Source: Bacteroidota bacterium
Lineage (GTDB): Bacteria; Bacteroidota; Bacteroidia; Bacteroidales; FEN-979
NCBI GenBank assembly: GCA_026391835.1
Contig: JAPLDF010000069.1
Location: 1-64,000 of the forward strand
Direction of reading: 5' to 3'
DNA length: 64,000 nt
The notes beneath the pieces were generated by a model that did not search any database, was not told the origin of the DNA, and was given only the letters and a program-made list of their open reading frames with translations. Shown here piece after piece: positions 51,344-61,505 of the stretch. Within the stretch, counting starts at the first letter, position 1, and each line of letters begins with the position of its first letter. A program made the translations under genes and the position numbers.

Positions 51344-52489
51344 ATGCTGAAAGTTGGAATTACCGGTCAGGCAGGTTTTGTAGGAACCCACATGTTCAAT
51401 AACCTTGGCCTGTGCCCTGAAAAATACACCCGCATCCCGTTTGAAGATGCATTTTTCAGCGATAGCCCCAAACTTGAGGATTGGGTTTCAGGGTGCGACG
51501 TGATCGTTCACCTGGCAGCCATGAACCGCCACAACGATCCTGAGGTGATCTACCAGACGAACATCCGCCTGGTAAAGCAGCTGATCGATGCCATGGAAAA
51601 GACGAATTCCACCCCGCATGTGCTGTTTGCCTCCTCCACCCAGGAAGAACGGGATAATCCTTACGGAAAATCCAAGAAAGAGGGGCGGGAACTGTTGGAA
51701 ACCTGGGCAGATAAAAACTCAGCGCAGGTCACCGGTTTTATCATTCCAAATGTATTTGGCCCCTTCGGCCATCCGTATTACAATTCGGTGGTGGCAACTT
51801 TTTGCCACCAGCTTACCCACAACGAACAACCGCACATTGATGTTGACGGCGATCTTAAGCTGATCTATGTCGGCGAGGTGGTCAGGCATTTTATAGAGCG
51901 GATAGATGAGGTATGCAGGACTCATAAAGATGATGTTATCATTGAAACGATACAGCTGGGACACACTTCACAGGCAAAAGTCAGCACCATTCTCAGTGTC
52001 CTTGAATCATACAAGGCGAATTACTTTGAAAAAGGTGAAATTCCCGCCCTGGATACCCCTTTTAGACGGAATTTGTTCAATACGTTCCTTTGTTTCATCG
52101 ACCATGAAAGTTTTTTCCCCTTCCGGCTGAAATTAAATACCGACAGCCGGGGAAGTTTTGTGGAGACTGTCAGGCTCGGCAGCGGCGGCCAGATATCGTT
52201 TTCAACCACCATGCCCGGGATAACCCGCGGCAACCATTTTCATACCAGGAAGGCCGAGCGTTTTGCGGTCATCAAGGGCAAGGCACTGATTGAACTGAGA
52301 AGAACCGGCACCACTGAAGTGTTATCGTTCGAACTGGACGGGAGCCAGACTTCATTTGTGGATATGCCAGTATGGTATACCCACAGCATCAAAAATACCG
52401 GCAACGAAGAACTTTATACCATTTTCTGGATCAGTGAACATTTCGATGCCACCGATCCCGATACCTATTTCGAAAACGTGCGATCATGA
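51344..52489 (+). CDS. capF: CapF: UDP-sugar reductase/epimerase with cupin domain
   Basis: Two domains: an N-terminal SDR (GQAGFVGTHM, NPYGKSKKEGREL) and a C-terminal cupin (about 250-380) with DSRGSFVETV, GNHFHTRKAERFAVIKG and VWYTHSIKN. The cupin epimerises C3 and the SDR reduces C4 of the CapE product to the 6-deoxy-talose derivative. The stop overlaps the capG ATG by 4 bp. Confidence 0.94.
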   Translation: MLKVGITGQAGFVGTHMFNNLGLCPEKYTRIPFEDAFFSDSPKLEDWVSGCDVIVHLAAMNRHNDPEVIYQTNIRLVKQLIDAMEKTNSTPHVLFASSTQEERDNPYGKSKKEGRELLETWADKNSAQVTGFIIPNVFGPFGHPYYNSVVATFCHQLTHNEQPHIDVDGDLKLIYVGEVVRHFIERIDEVCRTHKDDVIIETIQLGHTSQAKVSTILSVLESYKANYFEKGEIPALDTPFRRNLFNTFLCFIDHESFFPFRLKLNTDSRGSFVETVRLGSGGQISFSTTMPGITRGNHFHTRKAERFAVIKGKALIELRRTGTTEVLSFELDGSQTSFVDMPVWYTHSIKNTGNEELYTIFWISEHFDATDPDTYFENVRS

Positions 52490-53628
52490 AGAAATCCAGC
52501 TTAAAAGTTTTAACAGTCGTTGGCACCCGCCCTGAGATCATCCGGCTGTCGCGCACCATGTCACTGCTTGATGAATACCTGGACCAGGTCATCGTCCATA
52601 CGGGACAGAATTATGATTATGAGCTCAATGAAGTTTTTTTTAAAGACCTGGAGCTGAGGAAACCCGACCATTTCCTGAACATCGATACCAGCTCGCTGGG
52701 CAGTGCGGTAGGGGATATCATCCGGAAGTCGGAAGAGGTGTTGAAACAGGAAAGACCCGATGCGCTGCTCGTGCTGGGCGATACCAATTCCTGTCTTTCC
52801 GCCTACATGGCCAAACGGTTGCACATTCCCATTTTCCACATGGAGGCGGGGAACCGCAGTTTTGACTTCAACGTTCCCGAAGAGATCAACCGGCGGGTGA
52901 TTGACCACATTTCCGATTTCAACCTGGTATATACCGAACATGCCCGTCGCCACCTGCTTTCGGAAGGGTTGCCGCACCGGCGTATCTACCTTACCGGCTC
53001 GCCGATGAAAGAGGTGCTGGATTATTACCTTCCAAAAATCTCCGGGTCGGATATTTTGCAACAGCTGGCAGTTTCAAAAGGAGGGTATTTCCTGGTCAGC
53101 GCCCACCGCGAAGAGAATGTTGACAATCCCGGGAACCTGGCGAAAATCCTCCATGTTTTGAACAACCTTGCCGTTGATTACGACCTGCCGGTCATCGTTT
53201 CAACGCACCCCCGCACCCGGAAAAAACTGGAATGTCTGCCTGATTTTCATCCCGATCCGAGGATTCAGTTTCTGAAACCTTTTGGATTCCTCGATTATGT
53301 GTTTCTGCAGCAACATGCCCTGTGCACACTTTCCGACAGCGGGACCATCTCCGAAGAGTCCTCCATCCTTTCGTTCCCCGCCATTTCGCTGCGCCAGTCA
53401 ATGGAACGCCCCGAAGCGCAGGATGCCGGCACCATCATCCTCACCGGCTTTGAGCCGCAGCGGGTGCTCGATGCCGTAGCCCTGACCATCCGGGAGCACC
53501 AGGTGAGGAAATACCAGCAGATCGCCGACGGGTATATGATCACAGACACCTCCTGGCGCGTGCTTAAGCTGATCATGGGAAATGCGGGGTTGAGCAATAT
53601 GTGGCACGGGGTAGTGCAGGAAAAATGA
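52486..53628 (+). CDS. capG: CapG: UDP-N-acetyl-6-deoxytalosamine 2-epimerase
   Basis: Non-hydrolysing UDP-GlcNAc 2-epimerase family: VVGTRPEIIRLSR at residue 11, HTGQNYDYELNEVFF, SAHREENVDNPGNL and TLSDSGTISEESS. Placed after CapE and CapF it makes UDP-N-acetyl-L-fucosamine. Length 380 is normal. Confidence 0.93.
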   Translation: MKKSSLKVLTVVGTRPEIIRLSRTMSLLDEYLDQVIVHTGQNYDYELNEVFFKDLELRKPDHFLNIDTSSLGSAVGDIIRKSEEVLKQERPDALLVLGDTNSCLSAYMAKRLHIPIFHMEAGNRSFDFNVPEEINRRVIDHISDFNLVYTEHARRHLLSEGLPHRRIYLTGSPMKEVLDYYLPKISGSDILQQLAVSKGGYFLVSAHREENVDNPGNLAKILHVLNNLAVDYDLPVIVSTHPRTRKKLECLPDFHPDPRIQFLKPFGFLDYVFLQQHALCTLSDSGTISEESSILSFPAISLRQSMERPEAQDAGTIILTGFEPQRVLDAVALTIREHQVRKYQQIADGYMITDTSWRVLKLIMGNAGLSNMWHGVVQEK

Positions 53629-53673
53629 AAATATCTGTTTTCATTTCGTAATCTGATTATCTGATACTGAAGA

Positions 53674-55065
53674 ATGTCTATAAAATCATCCTTGTATTCT
53701 GACCTGCGCGCATTAAAACAATTACTTACCAAGCACTCCTCAGATGATAACCGAAGTTCGATTGTTGCCAAAAATATCACTTTTTCCCTGGTAATCAAAG
53801 GGGGCAGCATCTTATCCAATTTTCTCCTGGTACCCCTGACTCTGGGAATTCTTGATCCTACGAAGTACGGAATATGGATTACATTAAGTTCAATTATCGG
53901 ATGGTTTTCCTTTTTTGACATTGGATTAAGCAATGGTCTCAGGAAATTTTACACCGAGGCCAAAGTCGGCGGAAATATAAAGCTGGCCAGGGAATACGTG
54001 AGTACCACCTTCACGCTGCTGCTGATAATTCTATTGATAATTGACATTTTGTTCTTCATTTTCAGCCGTTTCATTGACTGGACAATGATCCTGAATTGTG
54101 ACAAGAATATGCGGGGCGAATTGTCAATTCTTGCCTCAGTCGTTTTTTATGCTTTTTCCTTTAAATTCATTGCCAATATAATCTCGCAGTTGCTCATAGC
54201 AGATTTAAAAACTGCCCTGAACGACTTTCTTAATTTTCTTGGTAATTTTCTGACACTTGGGTTCATCCTGTTTTTAAAATTCACACACAAAGGGGATCTC
54301 CTTTCAATGGGACTTACTTATTCCATCATCCCTGTGATTGTTTTCCTGGTTGCCACGATCTACTTGTTTCAGACGAGATATAAAGATGTCAGGCCTGCTT
54401 TTTCCCATATCGATACGGCGCATATTCAGAAACTGTTCAACCTTGGGTTTAAATATTTTTTTTTACAGATTACTGCAATCATCCTGCTTACCTCCCAGAA
54501 CCTTATCATTGCACAGCTATTCGGCCCGGCAGAGGTAACCCCTTATAATATTGCTTACAAGTATTTCAGCTTGATTTTTGTCGTTTACTCGATCATTATC
54601 AGCCCGCTTCTTCCGGCATATACCCAGGCCTATTTTTCCAAAGACCTCGACTGGATCAAAAGAATTACCGGCAAATTCCTTCAAATTTGTTATCTCTTTT
54701 TCTTCCTGATCGTGATCATGATTGTGTTTTCCAACACATTCTTTGTTTTATGGGTTGGAAAGACCGTTTCAATCCCGTTTATATTAACCCTTTTTATCGG
54801 GTTACTGAATATGATGCATATCTGGAACAGCCTGTACCTTCCATTGATCAACGGCATCGGGAAAATTCAAATTCAGCTCATTGGTTCTGTCTTCACCGTT
54901 ATCCTGCTCATCCCTTTATCCATCGTATTGTGTAAATATACCCCCCTGGGAATCAGTGGGGTAGTCCTAGCCCAATTCTTGCTCCTGATCCCCGGCTTAT
55001 GGCTCAATAAAGTTCAGTTTAATCATCTTGCCAACAACACTGCCCGTGGGATCTGGAATCGCTAA
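53674..55065 (+). CDS. wzx: Wzx-type polysaccharide flippase
   Basis: The 463-residue membrane protein has about 12-14 helices and the MATE/MVF-type pattern of O-antigen flippases (KGGSILSNFLLVPLTLGIL, KYGIWITLSSIIGWFSFFD near the N-terminus). It moves lipid-linked repeat units to the periplasm. Base composition from here to the right edge is more AT-rich than the upstream sugar genes, typical of variable parts of such loci. Confidence 0.88.
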   Translation: MSIKSSLYSDLRALKQLLTKHSSDDNRSSIVAKNITFSLVIKGGSILSNFLLVPLTLGILDPTKYGIWITLSSIIGWFSFFDIGLSNGLRKFYTEAKVGGNIKLAREYVSTTFTLLLIILLIIDILFFIFSRFIDWTMILNCDKNMRGELSILASVVFYAFSFKFIANIISQLLIADLKTALNDFLNFLGNFLTLGFILFLKFTHKGDLLSMGLTYSIIPVIVFLVATIYLFQTRYKDVRPAFSHIDTAHIQKLFNLGFKYFFLQITAIILLTSQNLIIAQLFGPAEVTPYNIAYKYFSLIFVVYSIIISPLLPAYTQAYFSKDLDWIKRITGKFLQICYLFFFLIVIMIVFSNTFFVLWVGKTVSIPFILTLFIGLLNMMHIWNSLYLPLINGIGKIQIQLIGSVFTVILLIPLSIVLCKYTPLGISGVVLAQFLLLIPGLWLNKVQFNHLANNTARGIWNR

Positions 55066-55072
55066 TTCAACT

Positions 55073-56242
55073 ATGTTTCTCCGCGCCGGAAACTTGTTCC
55101 ATAAAATTTACAACAGGCTTGTGCTCCCATTGTGCCAGACAAGATTTTTATTCATTAAAAATGCATACGGAACATCGTTCGAGCGCCATGCATTGTTGTC
55201 ATATCTGCCTGACCCTTTCATCAACCCGGGGTTTTCGGGGCATTCAAACTACCAGGAAATTTTGGCGATTTGTGCGGCTTTAAAGGAGCATGAATTCAAT
55301 GTGGATGTGATCCACTTTTTAGATACCAGGAACCTGGACTACAACAAGTACAGCTACATCCTGGGATTCGGAACTCCCTTTAACAAAAGTCATTTGGTCC
55401 CTTGTAACGCAATAAGAATCGTTATTGCCACCGGTGCTCATTATTGTTTCCAGACGCATGCCGAGTTACAGAGAATCAGGGGATTTTCCGCCAGGACCCG
55501 TTTCAAAGCAAGGCCAAGGCGGATTAATCCAAACCACTGGGGCGAAAGTTTATTGTCGGAATATATGATCCTGACCGGGAACTCCTGGACAATGTCAACC
55601 TATGAACCCTATTTTGGAGGAAAAATTTTCACTATTCCGGTAACTGCGGTTGATTATTATTCAGGAAAGACTTTCCGGCGAAACTGGGATTCAGCAAAAA
55701 AACAGTTTCTCTGGTTTGGCAGCAGCGGACTGATCCACAAAGGGCTCGATCTGTGCATAGAGGCATTTTCAAAAACCCAGGGTATGGTACTTCATATCTG
55801 TGGTCCGAGGGAGGACGATTGTTTTGAAGCGTATGAGCAGGTTTTCAGGGAAAATACCAATATCAGGTATCATGGCTTTCTCGATGTCCGGGGCGACCAA
55901 TTCAGGGAACTTCTTCAACAAAGCGGTTTTGTCATTTTGCCATCCTGTTCTGAAGGACAGGCAGGTTCGGTAATTACCGCCATGTTTTCCGGGCTCATAC
56001 CGGTTGTTACCAGGGAGTGTGGGGTTGATCTGCTTGATTTTGTTTATCAAATCAGGGAAATTCAAATTGACCGGCTTAAGAATCTGATCCAGTCACTTTC
56101 CGAAAAGGACTCCGATGAACTTGCTGATCAATCAAACCAATGTATGGAATATGTACTTCAAAACCATACGTTAAATAACTATTCGGAAGTTTTTACGTCC
56201 ATTTTTGAACAAATTCTTTATGACAAACACGACCCCAATTAA
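55073..56242 (+). CDS. glycosyltransferase, GT-B fold
   Basis: About 390 residues. Start ATG 55073, 8 bp after the wzx stop; the longer frame from TTG 55028 would overlap wzx. The C-terminal half has WFGSSGLIHKGLDLCIEAF and LPSCSEGQAGSVITAMFSG, the acceptor/donor-binding part of family-4-like transferases. Substrates are unknown. The last 23 bp overlap the aminotransferase. Confidence 0.8.
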   Translation: MFLRAGNLFHKIYNRLVLPLCQTRFLFIKNAYGTSFERHALLSYLPDPFINPGFSGHSNYQEILAICAALKEHEFNVDVIHFLDTRNLDYNKYSYILGFGTPFNKSHLVPCNAIRIVIATGAHYCFQTHAELQRIRGFSARTRFKARPRRINPNHWGESLLSEYMILTGNSWTMSTYEPYFGGKIFTIPVTAVDYYSGKTFRRNWDSAKKQFLWFGSSGLIHKGLDLCIEAFSKTQGMVLHICGPREDDCFEAYEQVFRENTNIRYHGFLDVRGDQFRELLQQSGFVILPSCSEGQAGSVITAMFSGLIPVVTRECGVDLLDFVYQIREIQIDRLKNLIQSLSEKDSDELADQSNQCMEYVLQNHTLNNYSEVFTSIFEQILYDKHDPN

Positions 56243-57329
56243 TTACCCGGTTTACCGGCCTACCCTGAACGGGAATGAAATGAAATATGTTCAGGATTGT
56301 ATTCAGTCGTCCTGGATTTCGTCAAAGGGAAAATATATTCAATCTTTTGAAGAAAAATTTGCCGAATATATCGGGATCACACATGCCGCAAGCGTCTCCA
56401 ATGGGACGGTTGCCCTCCATGCAGCGCTTCTGGCTTTGAACGTTGAGCCGGGAGACGAAGTGATCGTGCCCACCTTCACCTACATTGCCTCGGTAAATGC
56501 CATCAAATATTGCAATGCTACACCGGTTTTCGTTGATTCTTTGGAATCCACCTGGCAGATGGACCCGGACAAGGTAAGAAAGAGCATCACTTCCAGGACC
56601 AAAGTAATCCTGGTAGTGCACCTGTACGGGCATCCATGCAACATGGAGGAGATCATGAAGATTGCCGGCGAGTTCAACCTCCTTGTGCTGGAGGATTGCG
56701 CTGAGGCGCTTGGGGCAAAATTCAAAGGTAAAAGCATCGGAACCTTTGGCAACATTGCAACTTTCAGTTTTTTCGGAAATAAAACGATCACCACGGGTGA
56801 AGGCGGGATGGTCATCTCTGATGACCCTGGTATCATCGACCGAGTCAGGCACATCAAAGGCCAGGGCCTGGCGAAGGACCGTGAATACTGGCACGACATC
56901 ATCGGGTATAATTACCGGATGACCAATATCTGCGCTGCCATCGGACTGGCCCAACTTGAAAACGTGCATGCGATCCTGGCCAGGAAAAAGCAGATTGCCT
57001 CATGGTACCATGAAAAACTAAAGAATTCCGGATTTTTGACAAATTACACGGAGGATCCGGATATTGATCATGCCTATTGGATGTTTTCCATCCTTTCGGC
57101 AAATTATGTACAAAGAGATGCGCTCAGGGTTCATTTAAGCAACCATGGAATTGAAACCAGGCCACTTTTCCCGCCCATCCACCTGATGCCAATGTACTAC
57201 AATGATGCTTACACATTCCCGGTTGCAGAAGAATTGGGCAACAGGGGAATTAATTTGCCCAGTTATCCTGATCTTACCCTGGAGGATGTCACTTTTATCA
57301 CAGATAAAATCCTTACCTACAGATCATGA
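56220..57329 (+). CDS. DegT/DnrJ/EryC1 sugar aminotransferase
   Basis: PLP enzyme that aminates a keto-sugar nucleotide. SNGTVALHAALLAL, EDCAEALGAKFKG and the PLP-lysine motif SFFGNKTITTGEGGM (Lys about residue 185) are diagnostic. Start ATG 56220 (MTNTTPINYPVYRP); TTG 56205 is less likely. With the following NeuD-like acetyltransferase it could convert a 4-keto-6-deoxy sugar, perhaps the CapE product, into an N-acylated 4-amino sugar. Confidence 0.9.
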   Translation: MTNTTPINYPVYRPTLNGNEMKYVQDCIQSSWISSKGKYIQSFEEKFAEYIGITHAASVSNGTVALHAALLALNVEPGDEVIVPTFTYIASVNAIKYCNATPVFVDSLESTWQMDPDKVRKSITSRTKVILVVHLYGHPCNMEEIMKIAGEFNLLVLEDCAEALGAKFKGKSIGTFGNIATFSFFGNKTITTGEGGMVISDDPGIIDRVRHIKGQGLAKDREYWHDIIGYNYRMTNICAAIGLAQLENVHAILARKKQIASWYHEKLKNSGFLTNYTEDPDIDHAYWMFSILSANYVQRDALRVHLSNHGIETRPLFPPIHLMPMYYNDAYTFPVAEELGNRGINLPSYPDLTLEDVTFITDKILTYRS

Positions 57330-57378
57330 TCTTCCTTGTTGAAAGATTTTCTCAATCTATAATAACCTGTTTAATTCA

Positions 57379-58011
57379 ATGAATATGAAAGATGTTTATA
57401 TCCTGGGATCAGGAGGCTTTGCCAAAGAAGTTCATTTTCTTCTCCGGCAAATTGGCGGCTACCAAATAAAGGCGTTTGTAGAAAAGGATGCTTCCTCCCC
57501 AATCCAAATTGGGGATTTTTTAACACCGGTAATATCGGAAGATGAACTTGCCAGCTTTAAAAATACAAATCTTGTCATTGGCATCGGGGACCCCGGTATT
57601 GTGACCATGCTTTCGGAAAAATTTAAAGATAATTTTCGTTTCCCCAACATAATTCACCCAAATGTTGTTGCAGACTGGCCGGCAATAAAGATCGGCGAAG
57701 GAAATGTAATTTGTGCGGGGGTAAGTATAACGACGCATATTGAACTTGGTTCCTATAATATCATAAATTTAAATTGTACCATCGGCCATGATACGGTCAT
57801 TGGGTCGGGAAATGTGATCAGCCCGGGATGCAACATTTCAGGTCGTGTAATTATTGAAGACGGGGTTTATATTGGCACCAATGCAACCATTCTTCCGCAT
57901 TCGAAAATTGGGTCACGCGCCACAATCGGGGCTGTAAGTTTGGTTAATAAGAGTGTTGAGGGCAATACGACTGTTGTAGGCGTTCCTGCCAAAGTGCTGT
58001 ATAAAAGTTAA
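57379..58011 (+). CDS. NeuD/PglD-type sugar acetyltransferase
   Basis: The 210-residue protein has an N-terminal Rossmann-like nucleotide-sugar domain (ILGSGGFAKEVHFLL) and a C-terminal left-handed beta-helix of hexapeptide repeats (VISPGCNISGRVIIEDGVYI). It ends in NTTVVGVPAKVLYKS. It likely acetylates the amine made by the aminotransferase 49 bp upstream. NeuD O-acetylation is the alternative, but no sialic-acid genes are present. Confidence 0.85.
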   Translation: MNMKDVYILGSGGFAKEVHFLLRQIGGYQIKAFVEKDASSPIQIGDFLTPVISEDELASFKNTNLVIGIGDPGIVTMLSEKFKDNFRFPNIIHPNVVADWPAIKIGEGNVICAGVSITTHIELGSYNIINLNCTIGHDTVIGSGNVISPGCNISGRVIIEDGVYIGTNATILPHSKIGSRATIGAVSLVNKSVEGNTTVVGVPAKVLYKS

Positions 58012-58018
58012 AGCAGCC

Positions 58019-59308
58019 GTGCTCCTGAAGGCGTCAGGGCCTGATAAACAAGTATTAAGTAATAAGAAGAACCGAAAAATTTTGAGACTAGCAATATTTA
58101 CCGGTGAAATATCCGCTGCAAACGGGGGTGTTTATACCTATATCCTCACCCTGCTGAAAACGGCCTCTCAGATTGATGAGATCAGCCGGATCTATATTGT
58201 ACATGGTAAAAATAACCATGTGAATTATAGTCATATCTCAGGCTATTCCGATAAATTCAAGCTGGTAGAGGATGGCGTAAGCAGGTCTGTCTTTAAAAAA
58301 CTGTTGTTTAAAGTCTGCCTGGCAATGACAATTTCAGATGAAATGCCAAATGCCAATCCTTTCAGGAACATTACAAAATTGTTCAATAAAATTAATCCTT
58401 ACAGGAGATTTTTCGAAAGACTTCCTGTTGATGTCGTGCACATTCCATTCGGGTACATTCCCATGAAAGGCTGCAGCAAACCGCTTCTTATAACAATGCA
58501 TGACATGCAGGAACTCAAGTTCCCGGTGTTTTTCACCCCGGCTGAAAGGTTGTACCGTGCTTTTATACATAAAATCGCGGTTGAAAAAAGCAAACACATA
58601 ATGGTAAGTTTCAGCCATATACAAAAGGATATTGTTGATTTCTTCGGAATTTCCGCAAACAATATCAGTGTATGCATGCTGCCCTTTACAACCTCGGGTT
58701 CAGAGAGCGAAGTGACAGGAAATCAGGTTGCCGGAACCCTTGAAAAATATGGCATTGAGAAGGATTTCATCCTTTATCCTGCCAGTACCTGGCCGCATAA
58801 AAACCATAAAATTCTTATTGAGGCCATCCAGATCCTGCAAGACAGGGGCTTCAGGATACCGCTTGTTTGTACTGGAAAAAAAACAAAGGATTTTGTGCAT
58901 TTGGAATTTTTGCTGAACTGTTCCGGGTTGAATGGTCAGATCATATTCACCGATCTGATTCCCGAAAATGATCTGATGAACCTGTACCAATTGGCCAGGC
59001 TGGTTGTCATCCCGTCGCTTTATGAAGCCGGCAGCGCACCATTGTTCGAGGCAATGGGATTCCTGACCCCGGTGATCTGTTCCAACACGACATCACTTCC
59101 TGAAACCATCAATGACAGTGAGTTTGTATTTGACCCATATGATCCTGTAGAATTATCCGGCAAGATACTGCTTGGATTCAGTGATGAGTCATTCAGAAAC
59201 CGCAACATCAATAATCTCCGGCAACGGTTGAACTTCTACAAATCCATCGATTACGCTGCCAACCTGTATCAGGTTTATAAACAAACTCAAACAGACTGCC
59301 GGGCCTGA
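58019..59308 (+). CDS. glycosyltransferase family 1/4
   Basis: GT-B transferase of about 429 residues with LRLAIFTGEISAANGGVYTYI at the start, PASTWPHKNHKILIEA and PSLYEAGSAPLFEAMGF (EX7E motif). The start is GTG 58019 or TTG 58082; both keep the conserved domain. Sugar specificity unknown. Confidence 0.83.
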   Translation: MLLKASGPDKQVLSNKKNRKILRLAIFTGEISAANGGVYTYILTLLKTASQIDEISRIYIVHGKNNHVNYSHISGYSDKFKLVEDGVSRSVFKKLLFKVCLAMTISDEMPNANPFRNITKLFNKINPYRRFFERLPVDVVHIPFGYIPMKGCSKPLLITMHDMQELKFPVFFTPAERLYRAFIHKIAVEKSKHIMVSFSHIQKDIVDFFGISANNISVCMLPFTTSGSESEVTGNQVAGTLEKYGIEKDFILYPASTWPHKNHKILIEAIQILQDRGFRIPLVCTGKKTKDFVHLEFLLNCSGLNGQIIFTDLIPENDLMNLYQLARLVVIPSLYEAGSAPLFEAMGFLTPVICSNTTSLPETINDSEFVFDPYDPVELSGKILLGFSDESFRNRNINNLRQRLNFYKSIDYAANLYQVYKQTQTDCRA

Positions 59309-59340
59309 TGCCCTGGTTTTTCTAAGATAATTAGTATCCT

Positions 59341-60690
59341 ATGGAGTTATTACTGTATATAATTGCCTTTCTTATTTTACTCTTTCCCTATTTCTATTTA
59401 AAAAAGAATCTGAGATCAGAGAATTCTTTAAATATCTTAAAGCCGATCCATTACTTCCTGTTAACAATGTCATTGTTTTTTCCTATAAAGGCGATGATCC
59501 TCTTCTCCGGTGTTAAACAGTCAAATTTTCTTTTCTATAACAACTATCTCAATATTGATATAGTTGTTCAGACGATGCTCTTCGTTTTTATGCATATCTG
59601 TTTTGTCACCATTGCATACCAGTTTTATATCACCCGTATTGGAAAAAAGACAGCAATAAAGTCTTTCGTGCTGCCCAATGAAGGAAGAATAGATTTCATT
59701 ATTTTTCTATATATTGTCCTTGGCATCCTCTCCATTATTGACAGAGTTCATACAGGCACATTTTTCTTTATCAAAGATTATGATGAATCAAAGCTGCATC
59801 ATTATTTCTGGTGGTATTTCCCGGTACTCTTTGGTTTTGTGGGAAGTTCATTTCACCTTTATGGTGTTACCCCCTTTCTTGCATTCGCTGCCGGGTATTA
59901 TAAAAAGAGAAAATATGTTGTCCTGTATTATGTTTTTTCAGCAATTTACATATTCATCGGGCTTTATTCAGGCCAGAAAGAGGTGATCTATTCGATTATA
60001 ATTATCTATTTGTTTTATTCATTCTATTTTAGAAAGCACCCCGGATCTCCATTGAAATCGGAACTAACGAGGCTGGTTCCTGTACTCTTATTTGTTTTAT
60101 TACTGCCAAATCTGAATTATTACCGGTTGTTGCTTGTTGAAAGTACGACTCGTGTGGGTACACAAAACCTGATCCTTGCAATGAAAACCAAGCAGGAAAG
60201 TGATTATATCTTTAAAAGAGTTGACCATCTTGATGCATCGTATACCGTTATAAAAAAGACACCTGATGTTGTTCCGTATAAGCTTGGAGCAACCTATTTG
60301 AATTCGGTTGATGCAATCACAATCTATTTGCCATTTCTGAGAGCCTATTACCCCTACAAGGAAAGTATCAATAATTCGTTTGCCAACGAATATGGCCTGA
60401 TCAATGAAACTGTTTCGGGAATTACCCTCCCGATCTTTGTCGAAGCCTATATGAATTTTGGCATTCCGGGTATCATCCTGATTTCAATTCTTTACGGGCT
60501 GTTATTGGGCAAGATAACTTTTCTGGTTGAGTCTCCCCTTTTTAACATTAAACTTATCGGGTTCATCCTTTTCTATGTTTTCCTGGTGCAATTCAATGCA
60601 TTGTCATTTCAAGCCACCAGCATTACCATTTCGCGGGTATTGGTCACAATATTGATAATTTACTATTATTTAGGCAGTAAAACAACTTAG
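59341..60690 (+). CDS. O-antigen/capsule polymerase (Wzy-like)
   Basis: The 449-residue protein has about 11-12 hydrophobic helices and a large loop (about residues 250-360). Like most Wzy proteins it is AT-rich, with few sequence motifs; the call rests on topology, length and being the only second polytopic protein in a locus that has Wzx. It would join flipped repeat units. Confidence 0.75.
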   Translation: MELLLYIIAFLILLFPYFYLKKNLRSENSLNILKPIHYFLLTMSLFFPIKAMILFSGVKQSNFLFYNNYLNIDIVVQTMLFVFMHICFVTIAYQFYITRIGKKTAIKSFVLPNEGRIDFIIFLYIVLGILSIIDRVHTGTFFFIKDYDESKLHHYFWWYFPVLFGFVGSSFHLYGVTPFLAFAAGYYKKRKYVVLYYVFSAIYIFIGLYSGQKEVIYSIIIIYLFYSFYFRKHPGSPLKSELTRLVPVLLFVLLLPNLNYYRLLLVESTTRVGTQNLILAMKTKQESDYIFKRVDHLDASYTVIKKTPDVVPYKLGATYLNSVDAITIYLPFLRAYYPYKESINNSFANEYGLINETVSGITLPIFVEAYMNFGIPGIILISILYGLLLGKITFLVESPLFNIKLIGFILFYVFLVQFNALSFQATSITISRVLVTILIIYYYLGSKTT

Positions 60691-60722
60691 ATGGACAGAT
60701 TATTCCCAAACCCACAAGCATT

Positions 60723-61505
60723 ATGCTGAGCATCATCACACCTGTTCTGAATGGCGCCAGATTCATTGAACTAAATATTTTAAGTATTTTATCCCTTGAC
60801 ATCCCATTCGAACATATTATTGTCGATGGCGGATCAACGGATGGTACCCTTGAAATTGCCGGACGCTATCCTCATGTCAAAATACTGCACCAAAAGGAGG
60901 ATACCGGTATGTATGGCGCCGTTCACCAGGGAATTATTGAATCTTCCGGAGATTATATCTGCTATGTCAACTCGGACGACCAGGTGATGAAATTCGGGTT
61001 TGAAAAGATGTATGCGCTGATCTCCGGAACTGAAAATATTGACCTTGTATATTCAAATGGGTATTTTTACTTCATCGATAAAAGCCGGTTTGTGCCTGTC
61101 TTTGGGAAAGCATTTTTCAGGTTTTTCATGAAACATAATATACTTCCTTTTCTTCAGCCCAGCACCGTGTATACCAGGGCACGATACGTGCAGGTCGGCG
61201 GGTTCAGGTACGATAAATTCAGACTCATTGCCGATTTCGATTTTTTTCAGCGCCTGGCCTTGCTGAAGGATCTCAGGGTAAAATATCTGCCGGTTTATTC
61301 AACTGTTTTTATCCGGCGTGATGATTCATTGTTTTATCAGAACCTGGATAAACTGGACAACGAACAGAAGCAACTTACCCTGAAACACAGGATAACCATT
61401 ACCACGAGGATTTTTTTCCAGGTCAACAAGCTATTGTCTTTTTTTAGAACACAGATATACTATTGGAGGCTGAAACGAGCAAAGTCAGCACGGTTGGCCG
61501 AATGA
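60723..61505 (+). CDS. glycosyltransferase family 2
   Basis: The 260-residue GT-A transferase has SIITPVLNGARFIELNILSI, the nucleotide-binding DGGSTDGTLEIA and the metal-binding NSDDQVMKFG. QPSTVYTRARYVQVGGF is the acceptor region. No membrane helix. Its TGA overlaps the next ATG (ATGA). Confidence 0.9.
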   Translation: MLSIITPVLNGARFIELNILSILSLDIPFEHIIVDGGSTDGTLEIAGRYPHVKILHQKEDTGMYGAVHQGIIESSGDYICYVNSDDQVMKFGFEKMYALISGTENIDLVYSNGYFYFIDKSRFVPVFGKAFFRFFMKHNILPFLQPSTVYTRARYVQVGGFRYDKFRLIADFDFFQRLALLKDLRVKYLPVYSTVFIRRDDSLFYQNLDKLDNEQKQLTLKHRITITTRIFFQVNKLLSFFRTQIYYWRLKRAKSARLAE